NCBI GenBank assembly: GCA_902518505.1
Contig: CABYGG010000004.1
Coordinates: forward strand, 35,855 to 99,854
Length of the DNA: 64,000 nt
Direction of reading: 5' to 3'
DNA from: an uncultured Alphaproteobacteria bacterium
Lineage (GTDB): Bacteria; Pseudomonadota; Alphaproteobacteria; HIMB59
The notes beneath the pieces were generated by a model. The model had not been told where the DNA came from and made no database searches. It saw nothing but the letters and a program-made list of their open reading frames with translations. This document shows positions 12,182 to 22,876 of the stretch, piece after piece. Within the stretch, counting starts at the first letter, position 1. Each line of letters begins with the position of its first letter. The position numbers and the translations under genes are program-made.

Positions 12182-13573
12182 ATGTCTACTTTAACAACTG
12201 CAGCATATTTAGTTTCATCGGTTTTATTTATACTTTCTCTAAGAGGGTTGTCACATCCCTCCACTGCAAGGAGAGGAAATTTTTTAGGAATTTTAGGGAT
12301 GGCTATAGCCATAGTCACAACACTATCTAATCCTGGTGTGCTTAGCTATAAAGAAATTGGAATAGCTTTTTTAATAGGTGGTTTGATTGGAACATCAATA
12401 GCAGTTAAAATTCAAATGACTGCATTACCACAATTAGTTGCTGCTTTCCATAGCTTGGTAGGATTAGCTGCTGTGTTTGTTGCTGCATCTGCATATTACA
12501 ATCCTAGCGCATTTAATATAGGTGCCGTTGGATCTATTCCGATGGGAAGTTTAATAGAGATGTCAATTGGAACAGCAATAGGTGCTGTGACATTTACAGG
12601 ATCCATTATAGCTTTTGGAAAACTCCAAGGTTTTGTCTCAGGAAATCCTTTAGTTTTCAAAGGTCAACATTTTATTAACTTACTTTTGGGTTTAGGAATT
12701 ATTGCTTTAATTGTTAAGTTTTGCATCGATCAAAACCAAGAATTATTTTGGCTTATCGTTTTTGCCTCATTTGTTATCGGAGTGCTTTTAATTGTTCCAA
12801 TTGGAGGAGCGGATATGCCAGTTATTGTCTCAATGTTAAACTCATATTCTGGATGGGCCGCTGCTGGAATTGGTTTCACTCTATCCAATAACTTATTGAT
12901 TATTACTGGCGCTCTTGTTGGGTCGTCAGGAGCTATCTTGAGTTACATAATGTGTAAGGGAATGAATAGATCTTTCTTAAACGTTTTACTTGGAGGATTT
13001 GGTGGTGAACAAGCAGCTAGTGCTGGTGGAGTAAAAGATGATCGTCAAGCAAAACAAGGTAACGCTGCTGATGCTGCATTTATGATGAAAAATAGCAAAA
13101 CAATAATCATTGTTCCTGGTTACGGAATGGCTGTGGCTCAAGCACAACACGCACTGAGAGAGATGGGTGATTTACTTAAAGCTGCAGGTGCAGAAGTAAG
13201 ATACGCAATCCATCCTGTAGCTGGTAGAATGCCGGGACACATGAATGTGTTACTTGCAGAAGCAAATGTTCCCTATGATGAAGTTCTAGAACTCGATGAA
13301 ATTAATAGAGATTTCTCTGAGACTGATGTTGCATTTGTGATTGGTGCTAATGATGTAACTAACCCGGCTGCAAAAACTGATAAGACTAGTGCCATTTATG
13401 GTATGCCTATTTTAGATGTAGAAAATGCTGGACAAGTATTTTTCGTTAAAAGAGGTATGGCTAGTGGATATGCAGGTGTTCAAAATGAATTATTTTTCCG
13501 AGAAAACACCTTGATGTTATTTGGAGATGCTAAGAAAGTTTGTGAAGATATAATTAAAGGACTGGAGAATTAG
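12182..13573 (+). CDS. pntB: NAD(P) transhydrogenase subunit beta
   Basis: [48 protein letters not shown]. Confidence 0.97.
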   Translation: MSTLTTAAYLVSSVLFILSLRGLSHPSTARRGNFLGILGMAIAIVTTLSNPGVLSYKEIGIAFLIGGLIGTSIAVKIQMTALPQLVAAFHSLVGLAAVFVAASAYYNPSAFNIGAVGSIPMGSLIEMSIGTAIGAVTFTGSIIAFGKLQGFVSGNPLVFKGQHFINLLLGLGIIALIVKFCIDQNQELFWLIVFASFVIGVLLIVPIGGADMPVIVSMLNSYSGWAAAGIGFTLSNNLLIITGALVGSSGAILSYIMCKGMNRSFLNVLLGGFGGEQAASAGGVKDDRQAKQGNAADAAFMMKNSKTIIIVPGYGMAVAQAQHALREMGDLLKAAGAEVRYAIHPVAGRMPGHMNVLLAEANVPYDEVLELDEINRDFSETDVAFVIGANDVTNPAAKTDKTSAIYGMPILDVENAGQVFFVKRGMASGYAGVQNELFFRENTLMLFGDAKKVCEDIIKGLEN

Positions 13574-13770
13574 TCAAATTTCTTCTTACGCATAAGTTTT
13601 TTAAATCTTTTAATTGATTCGGCTTTTTCACGAAGTTTTCTTTCTGATGGTTTTTCATAATTTTTTCTTAACTTTAATTCTTTGAAAATACCCTCTCTTA
13701 AAAGCTTTTTTTTGAGTACGCGTATAGCAGCCTCAACATTATTATCTCTGACTTGAACTTCTATTGCCAA
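13570..13770 (-). CDS. rpsU: 30S ribosomal protein S21, TTG start proposed
   Basis: ...[43 protein letters not shown]...; GAGGT SD-like sequence just upstream of TTG (rc of 13768-13770). The 133-aa track ORF is over-extended. Confidence 0.93.
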   Translation of the reverse strand: MAIEVQVRDNNVEAAIRVLKKKLLREGIFKELKLRKNYEKPSERKLREKAESIKRFKKLMRKKKFD

Positions 13771-13807
13771 TCTAGTAACCTCATAAAGGCGTAATTTATA
13801 TATAAAT

Positions 13808-14434
13808 ATGAAGTCAAAGCAAGAAAAATTAGCTAACTTATTTATTAATGAAGTGCCTAAATTTGGTTGGTCCAGAGAAACTCTCTTACAATGTGCAAAA
13901 AAGCAAAGAATATCAACATCCGCTCTAGCAAAATTATTTCCATCTTTTGAATATGATGTCTTAAAATTCATAATTGCTCAAAATAACATTCAAGTTGAGA
14001 AGAACTACAACTCCTTCAACAACTCACGATTGAAAACTAGAGATAAAATTAAAACAATCATGGAGCTAAAATTTGAAAATAACAGCCATCTCAAAAAAGC
14101 ATTACCTGAAATGCTAAAATTTCTTTTGAGACCTGGTAACATATTAATGTCTATTAAAATGCTTCACGAAAATAGTGACTTTATATGGAGTTTATCAGGT
14201 GATAAATCAAATGATTTTAGTTACTATTCAAAGCGAGGTTTACTTTCAATGATTTATCTCGCCACATTAATTTATTGGCTTAACGATAAGTCAGAAAAAG
14301 ATATTGCTACCAAAAACTTTATCAGCAAATCAGTTGATGGAATAGTTGATGGAGTTTCAAGACTTAAACAATTAAGTTTACTCAAAGGCTTAGCTGAAAA
14401 TTTTATGTCTAGGTATGCTAAAAAGACATCTTAA
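13808..14434 (+). CDS. COQ9-family protein (ubiquinone biosynthesis accessory)
   Basis: [25 protein letters not shown]...; divergent from rpsU as in other alphaproteobacteria. Confidence 0.8.
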   Translation: MKSKQEKLANLFINEVPKFGWSRETLLQCAKKQRISTSALAKLFPSFEYDVLKFIIAQNNIQVEKNYNSFNNSRLKTRDKIKTIMELKFENNSHLKKALPEMLKFLLRPGNILMSIKMLHENSDFIWSLSGDKSNDFSYYSKRGLLSMIYLATLIYWLNDKSEKDIATKNFISKSVDGIVDGVSRLKQLSLLKGLAENFMSRYAKKTS

Positions 14435-14528
14435 ATTTCTTTTAAAACATTTAATAAATCTCCAAAAAGTATAAGAATTTATTCTCATTTAAATTTTAAA
14501 TTTATTTTTGTTAATAGAAAGGCACATA

Positions 14529-14960
14529 ATGAATAAAATTTTTATTACTTTGATTTTTATGATTTTTTCATCATTAGCTTTTGCAAATGGACATATGCAG
14601 CCAAACTCTTTTGCTGTAACTTTAAAAGTTCCATCTGCAGATGTAGAGAAAGTTGAATCTATCTTACAAAGCCATCATAAGTTTTTGCATGATAAACATT
14701 CTTTATCTGGTGATGATAGATTAAACTCTTATTCTATCGTTAAAGGTTTTGAGCCTGTAGATTTAACTGACCCTTCGAAAGGTGTTACCGATAATGTCTT
14801 TTATTTTTTAAGCGAGCATTATCAAACTTCAGTTGGCTTGCAGCTTCATGGACAAGCATCTGAGACTTGGGAGGATGTACAAGAGTTTAGATCGATAATA
14901 TATCAGTATGGTATCGCAATTGCTTTTCCAGGCGAAGTCATAGCTAAGATGAATCGCTAA
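14529..14960 (+). CDS. Small secreted protein, unknown function (track start 14508; ATG at 14529 preferred)
   Basis: Signal peptide MNKIFITLIFMIFSSLAFANG; GAAAGG upstream of ATG 14529. Confidence 0.7.
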   Translation: MNKIFITLIFMIFSSLAFANGHMQPNSFAVTLKVPSADVEKVESILQSHHKFLHDKHSLSGDDRLNSYSIVKGFEPVDLTDPSKGVTDNVFYFLSEHYQTSVGLQLHGQASETWEDVQEFRSIIYQYGIAIAFPGEVIAKMNR

Positions 14961-14976
14961 GAAAAAATAATAAATA

Positions 14977-15002
14977 CTCGCGGTTATTAATTTAGCCGCG
15001 AG
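14977..15002. repeat. GC-rich inverted repeat CTCGCGG-N12-CCGCGAG in the intergenic region before the ALDH gene
   Basis: 7-bp perfect stem, unusually GC-rich for this window; AT-rich both sides. Confidence 0.8.
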
Positions 15003-15063
15003 AAAATAAAACCTCTTCAGGAACTCATCAAATACATTATAATAAATAATAATTGGAGGACTG

Positions 15064-16452
15064 ATGAGTATTCAAAAAACAATTACACCCATAAATAATA
15101 CTATTTATTTAGAGAGAGAATTAGCCTCAGATAGTAAAATTAATTCAGTCATAGATAAAGCCTCAACAAGTTTTGAAATTTGGAAAAACACATCTCTTGA
15201 TGACCGAATTAATATTGTTAATAAATTTATTGATAACTTAATCGCTCTCAAAGATGAAATATCAAAGGAAATTTGTTGGCAAATTGGAAGGCCCATATCT
15301 CAATGTGCAGGAGAATTAAGAGGCTTTGAAGAGCGCTCAAGACACATGGTAGATATTGCTAAAGACTCATTACAAAATCTTCCAGCCACTCAAAACGAAG
15401 AATTTGACAACTATATATATAAAACTCCTCTTGGGGTGATTTTTGTAATGGCCCCATGGAATTATCCGATTATTACTGCAACTAACACAATTGTTCCTGC
15501 TATAATTTCAGGTAATAGTTTAATTTTAAAACATTCATCTCAAACACCAAGATGTGCAGAACTAATTTTTCAAGCTTTTGAAAATACGGGGATACCTGAG
15601 GGTGTTTTCCAATTTATTCATACTGATCATAAAGCTTGTGAAAAAATAATCTCTGACTCAAGAATAGCTCACGTTGTTTTTACTGGCTCTGTAAGAGGAG
15701 GCCAGGAGGTGAAAAAATATATAGGAACACGATTTATTAATGCTGGTCTAGAATTAGGAGGGAAAGATCCTGCCTACGTCAGAGCAGATGCTGATTTAAA
15801 ACACGCAATTGAAAACCTTGCAGACGGTGCACTATTTAATTCTGGTCAATCTTGTTGTGGTATAGAAAGAATTTATGTAGATAAAAAAATTTATAAAGAA
15901 TTTATAGATGGCTTCAAAAGCATTACTGAAAATTATAATTTAAACGATCCCTCAAAACCTGACACAAATTTAGGCCCTGTGGTAAGACAATCAGCAGCTA
16001 ATTTTATTAGAGCTCAAATAAATGAAGCGGAGAGCAGCGGAGCAAAACGTCTTATTGATGAGAGTAAATTTACAATATCCAGAGAAGATAATTGTTATGT
16101 TAGCCCTCAAGTAATGGTTGATGTCAATCATGATATGAGATTCATGATGGAGGAAACTTTTGGTCCTGCTGTTGGAATTATGCCCGTAGATGACGATAAA
16201 GAAGCAAAAAATTTGATGAATGATAGCCCTTATGGACTAACTGCATCTATTTGGACAAAAGATTTGGAGTTTGCTAAAGAATTTGGAAAAAATGTTCAAA
16301 CAGGAACTTTCTTCATGAATAGATGTGATTACTTAGATCCGGCACTTGCATGGACGGGCGTAAAAGACACTGGTATCGGTTGCTCACTTTCAGTATTAGC
16401 ATTTGATCAATTTACAAGACCACAGAGTTTTCATATGCGTAAAGTAGTTTAG
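15064..16452 (+). CDS. NAD(P)-dependent aldehyde dehydrogenase
   Basis: MAPWNYPI, FTGSVRGGQEV, LELGGKDPAYV, NSGQSCCGIERIYV. Confidence 0.95.
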   Translation: MSIQKTITPINNTIYLERELASDSKINSVIDKASTSFEIWKNTSLDDRINIVNKFIDNLIALKDEISKEICWQIGRPISQCAGELRGFEERSRHMVDIAKDSLQNLPATQNEEFDNYIYKTPLGVIFVMAPWNYPIITATNTIVPAIISGNSLILKHSSQTPRCAELIFQAFENTGIPEGVFQFIHTDHKACEKIISDSRIAHVVFTGSVRGGQEVKKYIGTRFINAGLELGGKDPAYVRADADLKHAIENLADGALFNSGQSCCGIERIYVDKKIYKEFIDGFKSITENYNLNDPSKPDTNLGPVVRQSAANFIRAQINEAESSGAKRLIDESKFTISREDNCYVSPQVMVDVNHDMRFMMEETFGPAVGIMPVDDDKEAKNLMNDSPYGLTASIWTKDLEFAKEFGKNVQTGTFFMNRCDYLDPALAWTGVKDTGIGCSLSVLAFDQFTRPQSFHMRKVV

Positions 16453-16510
16453 AGCGATGGTCTACAAAGTTATTAATAAAATGTTAAAATATTTAATTTT
16501 TTAGTCGATT

Positions 16511-17872
16511 ATGAGCATTACTTTTAAAGAATTAGAAAAAAAAATAAAATCAAAAGAGATTGATACTGTTTTAGTCTCTCTATCCGATATGCAAGGTCGA
16601 CTAGTGGGAAAAAGAGTAACAGGTAAGGCTTTTTTAGACTACGTTCACAAAGAAACTCATTTTTGTGACTATCTTTATACGGTTGATATGGATATGTATA
16701 CAGTTCCTGGATTTAAATCATCCTCTTGGGAGACTGGCTACGGTGATATGACTGTAAAGCCTGACCAAAGAACCATCAAAGTTTTACCATGGTTAGAGAA
16801 AACAGCTTTAGTTCTCGGCGATGCTTTTCAACATGATGGAAAGACTCCTGTTTCGCATTCCACAAGACAAGTTTTAAGAGAGGCAATTATAAAAGCTAAT
16901 AAAATGGGATTTGAGCCGATGTTAGGTTCAGAATTAGAATTCTTTCTTTTCAAGCAAACTTATGAAGATATTCATTCTAGTTATTATAAAAATTTAAAAG
17001 AAACATCATGGTACATAGAAGATTATATGATATTTCAAACTTCAAAAGAGGAGCCTTTTAATCAAGAGTTAAGAAATAGTTTATTAGACTCCGGTATATA
17101 TGTTGAGTGCACTAAAGGGGAGGCCTCACCTGGTCAACAAGAAATTAATGTAGTTTTTACTGATGCTCTTAGTATGGCAGATAACCATATTTTAATAAAA
17201 AATGCTGCAAAAGAGATTGCTTTTAAACATAATCGTGCAGTTAGTTTTATGGCAAAATACAAACAAGATTTCTGCGGAAGTTCCTGTCATATTCATAATT
17301 CTTTATTCGATAAAAAAACAAAAAAAAATATTTTCTCTGATACCAAAGACAAATATGGAATGTCTAAAATTTTCAAAAGCTATGTAGCTGGACAAATTTT
17401 ATTTTTGAGGGATCTATCAATTTTTTTAGCTCCAAACGTAAATTCTTATAAAAGATTTCAAGAGTCCTCTTTTGCTCCAACATCTGCCGCCTGGGGAATT
17501 GATAATAGAACCGCTGGATTTAGATTAGCAGGACATGGAAGTTCAATAAGAATTGAATGCAGAGTTCCTGGGGCAGATGTTAATCCCTACCTTGCTTTTG
17601 CTGGATTGATTCAAGCAGGTCTGTATGGAATTGAGAATAAATTAGAACTTGAAGAGCCATTATCTGGAAATATATATCAAAATAGAAAGGCAAAAAATGT
17701 TCCTAGTACACTTTATGAAGCAATTGAACTCGCTAAGAAATCAAAATTATTACCAAAGATTTTCCATTCAGATGTTTTAGAACACTATATTCATGCTGCA
17801 AAATGGGAGCAGAGTGAATATGATAAGTCTGTAAATGACTGGGAGCACCGTCGTTATTTTGAGAGAGGATAA
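16511..17872 (+). CDS. Glutamine-synthetase-family enzyme (gamma-glutamyl-amine ligase-like)
   Basis: SEQEINVVF-like (SPGQQEINVVFTDAL), SCHIHNSLFD, NSYKRF, RIECRVPGADVNPYLAFAG. Confidence 0.9.
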   Translation: MSITFKELEKKIKSKEIDTVLVSLSDMQGRLVGKRVTGKAFLDYVHKETHFCDYLYTVDMDMYTVPGFKSSSWETGYGDMTVKPDQRTIKVLPWLEKTALVLGDAFQHDGKTPVSHSTRQVLREAIIKANKMGFEPMLGSELEFFLFKQTYEDIHSSYYKNLKETSWYIEDYMIFQTSKEEPFNQELRNSLLDSGIYVECTKGEASPGQQEINVVFTDALSMADNHILIKNAAKEIAFKHNRAVSFMAKYKQDFCGSSCHIHNSLFDKKTKKNIFSDTKDKYGMSKIFKSYVAGQILFLRDLSIFLAPNVNSYKRFQESSFAPTSAAWGIDNRTAGFRLAGHGSSIRIECRVPGADVNPYLAFAGLIQAGLYGIENKLELEEPLSGNIYQNRKAKNVPSTLYEAIELAKKSKLLPKIFHSDVLEHYIHAAKWEQSEYDKSVNDWEHRRYFERG

Positions 17873-17884
17873 ATAGGGTTATAA

Positions 17885-19030
17885 ATGCAAAATATGAATT
17901 GGAATTATCCAACAAACGTTTGGTTTGGAGTTGATAGATCAAAAGAAATACAAAAAGCTTGTGATACTTTAGGTATTAAAAATCCTTTAATTGTTACAGA
18001 TCCTGGATTATTGCAAACATCAATTATTGATGAAATCAATAGTAGTCTGTCATCAAATACACAAATTTACAGCGATGTTCAAGGAAACCCAACTGGTTCA
18101 AATGTAACTAATGGTGTAAAAGTTTTTTTAGAGGGTGATCACGATGGTGTCATAGCCATAGGTGGCGGATCTGGAATGGACGCTGGAAAAGGAATAGCTT
18201 TTTTAGCTCATCAATCAAGACCAATTTGGGATTTTGAAGATATTGGAGATTGGTGGACAAGAGCAGACTCAAGTGTAATCAAACCTATAATAGCTATACC
18301 TACGACTGCAGGAACAGGTTCCGAAGTGGGAAGAGCGGCTGTCTTTTTAAACGAAGAAAATCATAAAAAGAAAATAATTTTTCACCCAAAAATGTTACCA
18401 CAGATTGCGATACTAGACCCATCTTTGACATTAAATCTCCCAAAAAGTATTACAGCTGGAACAGGAATGGATGCATTGGCACACTGTATTGAAGCTTATT
18501 CATCTCCTTTTTATCACCCAATGGCAGAGGGCACAGCTTTAGAGGGTTTAAGACTAGTCAAAGAAAATATTCAAGAGGTTTATCATAATGGAAATAATGT
18601 TGAAGCAAGATCGCATATGTTAGTTGCTTCGATGATGGGTGCAGCTGCATTTCAAAAGGGTCTAGGTGCTATTCACTCTGTTACACACCCAGTAAATTCC
18701 TTATACAAGACTCATCATGGAACAACAAATGGTACAGTTATGCCATTTGTTTTGAATTATAACCGTAGCACTATTGAAGAAAAATTTACTAGATTGGCAA
18801 ATTTTCTAGATATTAAAAATGGCTTCGAGGGTATCGTTGATTGGATTATTGAATTAAAAAAAGATATGGAAATACCTGAAACACTTAAAGATATGGGTGT
18901 TATTGAGGGAGATGAGATTAAATTGGCGCCATTAGCACAAGAGGATCCAAGCACTGGCGCAAACCCACTAGAAATGACAGTAGAAAGATTTCAAGAATTA
19001 ATATTAAATTGTATTGCCGGAAAATATTAA
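17885..19030 (+). CDS. Iron-containing (group III) alcohol dehydrogenase
   Basis: AIGGGSGMDAGKGIA, IPTTAGTGSEVGRAAVF, GMDALAHCIEAY, GAIHSVTHPVN, HGTTNGTVMP. Confidence 0.96.
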   Translation: MQNMNWNYPTNVWFGVDRSKEIQKACDTLGIKNPLIVTDPGLLQTSIIDEINSSLSSNTQIYSDVQGNPTGSNVTNGVKVFLEGDHDGVIAIGGGSGMDAGKGIAFLAHQSRPIWDFEDIGDWWTRADSSVIKPIIAIPTTAGTGSEVGRAAVFLNEENHKKKIIFHPKMLPQIAILDPSLTLNLPKSITAGTGMDALAHCIEAYSSPFYHPMAEGTALEGLRLVKENIQEVYHNGNNVEARSHMLVASMMGAAAFQKGLGAIHSVTHPVNSLYKTHHGTTNGTVMPFVLNYNRSTIEEKFTRLANFLDIKNGFEGIVDWIIELKKDMEIPETLKDMGVIEGDEIKLAPLAQEDPSTGANPLEMTVERFQELILNCIAGKY

Positions 19031-19809
19031 ATTTTTAGAAATTGTTGGTGTGCTTTTTTTGAAATTGATGCAACAACATCACCATTTGATTGAAAATTTA
19101 GAGGATTTCCTCTCCAATCACTAATTATACCTCCGCTCTCTTCTACAATATTTACTAAAGGGATATAATCATAAGGTTTTAAGAAAGACTCTACTACTAA
19201 GGGTATTCTTTTTTCAGCCAAAAGCCCGTATTGTACACAATCACCACCAAAGGTTGCATATTTAGTTTTTTTAATCAGAGCATTATATTTTTTATTCTTA
19301 TTATTTGATTTGAAAGCTGTCATTCCAGAGGTACTAAAATATAATTTAGATAATTTTAAATTATTTTGAGATTTCTTAATTTTTTTTCCATTACAATAAG
19401 CACCATTGTCTCTAATTCCAATCCATGTTTTGTTTATATCAGGACAGTTAATAATTCCAATTACGGGTATTTTATCAATGCACAAAGAAATTAATGTGCC
19501 AAAATTACCATTTCCATTAATAAAATTTTTTGTACCATCTATTGGATCGATTACCCATACAAATGGAGAGTTATTTGATTTATTTTGGTATTCCTCTCCG
19601 TATATATCGTGTCCAGGATATTTTTTAGTGATCATCGATCGCAATTCTTTTTCAATTTTCATGTCTATTTTAGTTACTGGTGATTTATCTGATTTGAAAT
19701 CTATTTTTAGTCGATGAGATGGTGTTTTCTTTATTATTCTTTCTGACGCATTAACGAGTTTTTTAGCAAAGTTTAAATATTGAGATAAATCTTTAAGTTT
19801 TAAAGGCAT
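19027..19809 (-). CDS. Inositol monophosphatase family phosphatase (HisN-like)
   Basis: GEEYQNKSNNSPFVWVIDPIDGTKNFINGNGNFGTLISL. Confidence 0.9.
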   Translation of the reverse strand: MPLKLKDLSQYLNFAKKLVNASERIIKKTPSHRLKIDFKSDKSPVTKIDMKIEKELRSMITKKYPGHDIYGEEYQNKSNNSPFVWVIDPIDGTKNFINGNGNFGTLISLCIDKIPVIGIINCPDINKTWIGIRDNGAYCNGKKIKKSQNNLKLSKLYFSTSGMTAFKSNNKNKKYNALIKKTKYATFGGDCVQYGLLAEKRIPLVVESFLKPYDYIPLVNIVEESGGIISDWRGNPLNFQSNGDVVASISKKAHQQFLKI

Positions 19810-19850
19810 TTACAAAATATATAGAAAAAAAGCATTACTACTAATAATTT

Positions 19851-20486
19851 TTAATTTAAGCTATTTTTAAGCTTCTGAAAAATAATCTCAAAATTTTCTG
19901 ATGTCTGAGCGCCATTTATAACAATTTGTTTATTTATTATAAATGTAGGAACGCTATTTATACCCATCTTTCTAGCTTGAATTTCTTCATTAGCGAGTGG
20001 CTCAATATTTTCTTGATCTGACAAATAACTTTTAAAATCTTCAGCGTCAATTTTATGTTTTATAGCTATATCCAACAATACATTGGGGTCACCTATGTCT
20101 TCACCATTTAAGAAATAAGACTCAAATAAACTATCTAAAACATTTTCCTGTACACCCTGTTTGTATGCTAAAGCTAAAAGTCTATGTGAATTAAAGGAAT
20201 TTGGGGTTGTCATAATAGAGTCAAAGTTAAAATTAATTCCTTCTACAAGTCCTTCATCATAGATATTGTCATAAATCGTCTTTGCTGCATCAGCACTTCC
20301 AAATTTAGAAATTAAATATTCTTGCCTATCCATACCATCAGGTGGCATTCCCGGATTTAATTGAAAAGGTCTCCAAGTTTGTTTGAATTTTGTATCTTTG
20401 TGATTACTAATAGCTTTTTCTAATCTTTTTTTCCCAATATAGCACCACGGGCAAACAGTATCTGAAAATATATCTAGTTCGATCAT
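19851..20486 (-). CDS. DsbA-family oxidoreductase (FrnE-like)
   Basis: IFSDTVCPWCYIGKKRLEKAI; ...GINSVPTFIINKQIVINGAQ. Confidence 0.92.
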   Translation of the reverse strand: MIELDIFSDTVCPWCYIGKKRLEKAISNHKDTKFKQTWRPFQLNPGMPPDGMDRQEYLISKFGSADAAKTIYDNIYDEGLVEGINFNFDSIMTTPNSFNSHRLLALAYKQGVQENVLDSLFESYFLNGEDIGDPNVLLDIAIKHKIDAEDFKSYLSDQENIEPLANEEIQARKMGINSVPTFIINKQIVINGAQTSENFEIIFQKLKNSLN

Positions 20487-20576
20487 AAATTTATTTAAAT
20501 ATTCATGACATAAAAAAATAATAATTCATAGTTATTAAAGTTAAAAATCTGATAAAATAGAAAATGGGAGATTCAT

Positions 20577-20984
20577 ATGATAGGAAATTTTAACGGAATA
20601 TTTTATTTAGTAATTTTTTTAATTATTTTAGTGATGAATGCTTTTTACGGCTTTAACTGTTTGTTTAATACCAAAAATTTCATAAGCAAATATGGAATTG
20701 ATGTGACAGCAGCATTTTTTGCTAGGTTTGCTGGAGCAGTAATTGTAGGTGCTGTTTTAATGCAGTTATACATTTTATTTAGAGGCACAGAGGCTACATG
20801 GGCATTCTTTAATTTTATGTTTATAATCATGACCATTATAGCAATATCAGCTTTTTACACTGGTGAGATTGATAAATTAGGAAGAACTGACCAATATTCA
20901 AGAGAAGGATGGTTATCAACAGGAGGTCTAGCAATAGGTTGGGCTATTCTTTGTTTTGGACTTGCAGATAAGATTTATATTTAA
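20577..20984 (+). CDS. Small integral membrane protein, unknown function
   Basis: 135 aa with multiple hydrophobic segments. Confidence 0.7.
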   Translation: MIGNFNGIFYLVIFLIILVMNAFYGFNCLFNTKNFISKYGIDVTAAFFARFAGAVIVGAVLMQLYILFRGTEATWAFFNFMFIIMTIIAISAFYTGEIDKLGRTDQYSREGWLSTGGLAIGWAILCFGLADKIYI

Positions 20985-21826
20985 CGATTTCTGATAAAAT
21001 AAATAAAAATTAAAGAAGTTAAATACATTATGACGCTGTATGTGGCAGCTGGTATAATATACAGTCCACCACCAAAAACACTTGTGCCTACAAAAATAGC
21101 TAAAGTTCCGTTTTGAAGACCACACTCTATTGAAATAGCTTTTTGTTGTGAGGTTCCTGTTCCAAAAAACTTTGCCCAGTAAAAAGCAATTAACATCATT
21201 AATAAATTGAGAGAAAGGACTACCAATCCAGTTTGAGCAAAATACTCAACTAAATTTTCTCTCTCAGCTAAAATAGCTCCAATCAAAACTAAAACAAACA
21301 AAGCAGTTGAAAGTATTTTAGCAAAGTTCTCAATTCTCTTGGTTAAAAAAGATAAGTTAGCTCTGAAAGTCATTCCAATTAAAACAGGTAATGTTACTAT
21401 CAAAAACATACTTATAGCTATTCCTGTCAGTGAGATTGAGCCCAAAGAATTGTCAGAAATTAATCCCATCGATATCCCCAAAACTAAAGGTACAGAAATT
21501 ACACTTAAAAGGCTCATCACTGCAGTTAAAGATATTGATAGAGCAACATCCCCTTTAGCAAAAGAAGTAAGAATATTAGAAGTTACTCCACCTGGAGCAG
21601 CAGCGATTAATATTAAACCTATAGCTATTTCAGGTTGAAGTGGCCAAACCAAAACAATTATTAAAGCAACTATTGGTAGAAAAATTAATTGACTAATTAA
21701 ACCTATGATAAAATTTTTAGGTGCCTTCACTACTCTAGCAAAATCTGAAAACGTCAAACCCAAGCCTAAAGTGAACATAATAAAAGCTAAGGCTAATGGT
21801 AGAATTACATCAGTTATGAAATTCAT
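20981..21826 (-). CDS. Bile acid:sodium symporter (SBF/BASS) family protein
   Basis: LALAFIMFTLGLGLTFSDFARVV, AAAPGGVTSNILTSFAKGDVALSISLTAV. Confidence 0.93.
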   Translation of the reverse strand: MNFITDVILPLALAFIMFTLGLGLTFSDFARVVKAPKNFIIGLISQLIFLPIVALIIVLVWPLQPEIAIGLILIAAAPGGVTSNILTSFAKGDVALSISLTAVMSLLSVISVPLVLGISMGLISDNSLGSISLTGIAISMFLIVTLPVLIGMTFRANLSFLTKRIENFAKILSTALFVLVLIGAILAERENLVEYFAQTGLVVLSLNLLMMLIAFYWAKFFGTGTSQQKAISIECGLQNGTLAIFVGTSVFGGGLYIIPAATYSVIMYLTSLIFIYFIRNR

Positions 21827-21855
21827 AGATAAATATTAACAAAAACTCAAAATAA

Positions 21856-22800
21856 TCATATCTCATAACCAAGTTGTTTTTCCTCTAAGTCTAACAATTC
21901 TTCAGGAAATCCCTCAGCTCTAAATGCAGTATTATATTTATTTTCAAGCCTTTTTACGACCATTGAGGACCATGCACGATCACCAAAAGTCTTTTTTGCA
22001 TCTTTAATAATATCAAGAACCAAAGGTGATATTTCTAATTCGACCCCAAGTTTTGAGGCGAGATCCTGAAAAAGACCAACATCTTTCTCAACTAAGTCCA
22101 TTGTAAAATTTATATTATATGAACCGTTCAATATTACTTGACTCTCAGTTTCATGGACAAATGAGTTACCCGAAGAAGCTGCAATTCCTTTAAATGTTTT
22201 GTTCAAATCAAGATTTGATTTACTCGCAATAGTCCAAGCTTCTCCCAATGCAACTAAGTGAACAGTAGCTAAATAATTTGTAATAACTTTAAGAATAGAT
22301 GCACTTCCAAAGTCTCCAGTATACAAAATTTTTCTACCAAGACATTTTAATACTGGCATTGCTTTATCAAATCCCTCTCTACTTCCTCCAACAAAAATAG
22401 AAATGTTACCAGTTGCTGCCCTATGACAACCCCCACTTACAGGAGCTTCTAAAGCTATCGCATTTTTTTGCTGAATTAATGATGCGTGTTTTTTTAGTTG
22501 TTCATCTTCAGTTGTACTCATCTCAATCCAAATTTGATCTTTTTGTATAGTGTCAATAATACCATCTTTGGACTCTAAAACTTCTGCACATATCTTGGGA
22601 GAGGGAAGACAAGTTATTAAAATATCAGAATTCATCACAAGATCTTTTATTGATTTAGCTGTCTTAGCACCCTTTAAATTAAACTCCTCCATTAATATGT
22701 GATTTTTATCTAAAACTGATATTTGAAAATTATTTTCAAGAAGATTATTTGCTAGTTTTCCACCCACATTACCAAGTCCAACAAAACCTATTTTCATCAC
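21856..22800 (-). CDS. NAD(P)-dependent 3-hydroxyisobutyrate dehydrogenase-family protein
   Basis: MKIGFVGLGNVGGKLANNLL, EAPVSGGCHRAATGNISIFVGG. Confidence 0.93.
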   Translation of the reverse strand: MMKIGFVGLGNVGGKLANNLLENNFQISVLDKNHILMEEFNLKGAKTAKSIKDLVMNSDILITCLPSPKICAEVLESKDGIIDTIQKDQIWIEMSTTEDEQLKKHASLIQQKNAIALEAPVSGGCHRAATGNISIFVGGSREGFDKAMPVLKCLGRKILYTGDFGSASILKVITNYLATVHLVALGEAWTIASKSNLDLNKTFKGIAASSGNSFVHETESQVILNGSYNINFTMDLVEKDVGLFQDLASKLGVELEISPLVLDIIKDAKKTFGDRAWSSMVVKRLENKYNTAFRAEGFPEELLDLEEKQLGYEI

Positions 22801-22876
22801 TACCCCCTTTATTTAATAAAATACTATTACTTTATTTTTCAATGTTAATATTAAATAATTCTTATAAAATTAAATA

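Noticed and set aside
12085-12318. Minus-strand ORFs (11949..12155, 12085..12318) antisense to pntAB/pntB
   Set aside because: Antisense shadows of strongly supported transhydrogenase genes
17202-17387. + strand 61-aa ORF inside the GS-like gene
   Set aside because: Out-of-frame shadow ORF within a well-supported CDS
19406-19717. 103-aa + strand ORF opposite the inositol monophosphatase-like gene
   Set aside because: Antisense to clear IMPase motifs (DPIDGTKNF)
21339-21638. 99-aa + strand ORF opposite the SBF transporter
   Set aside because: Antisense shadow; no family signature
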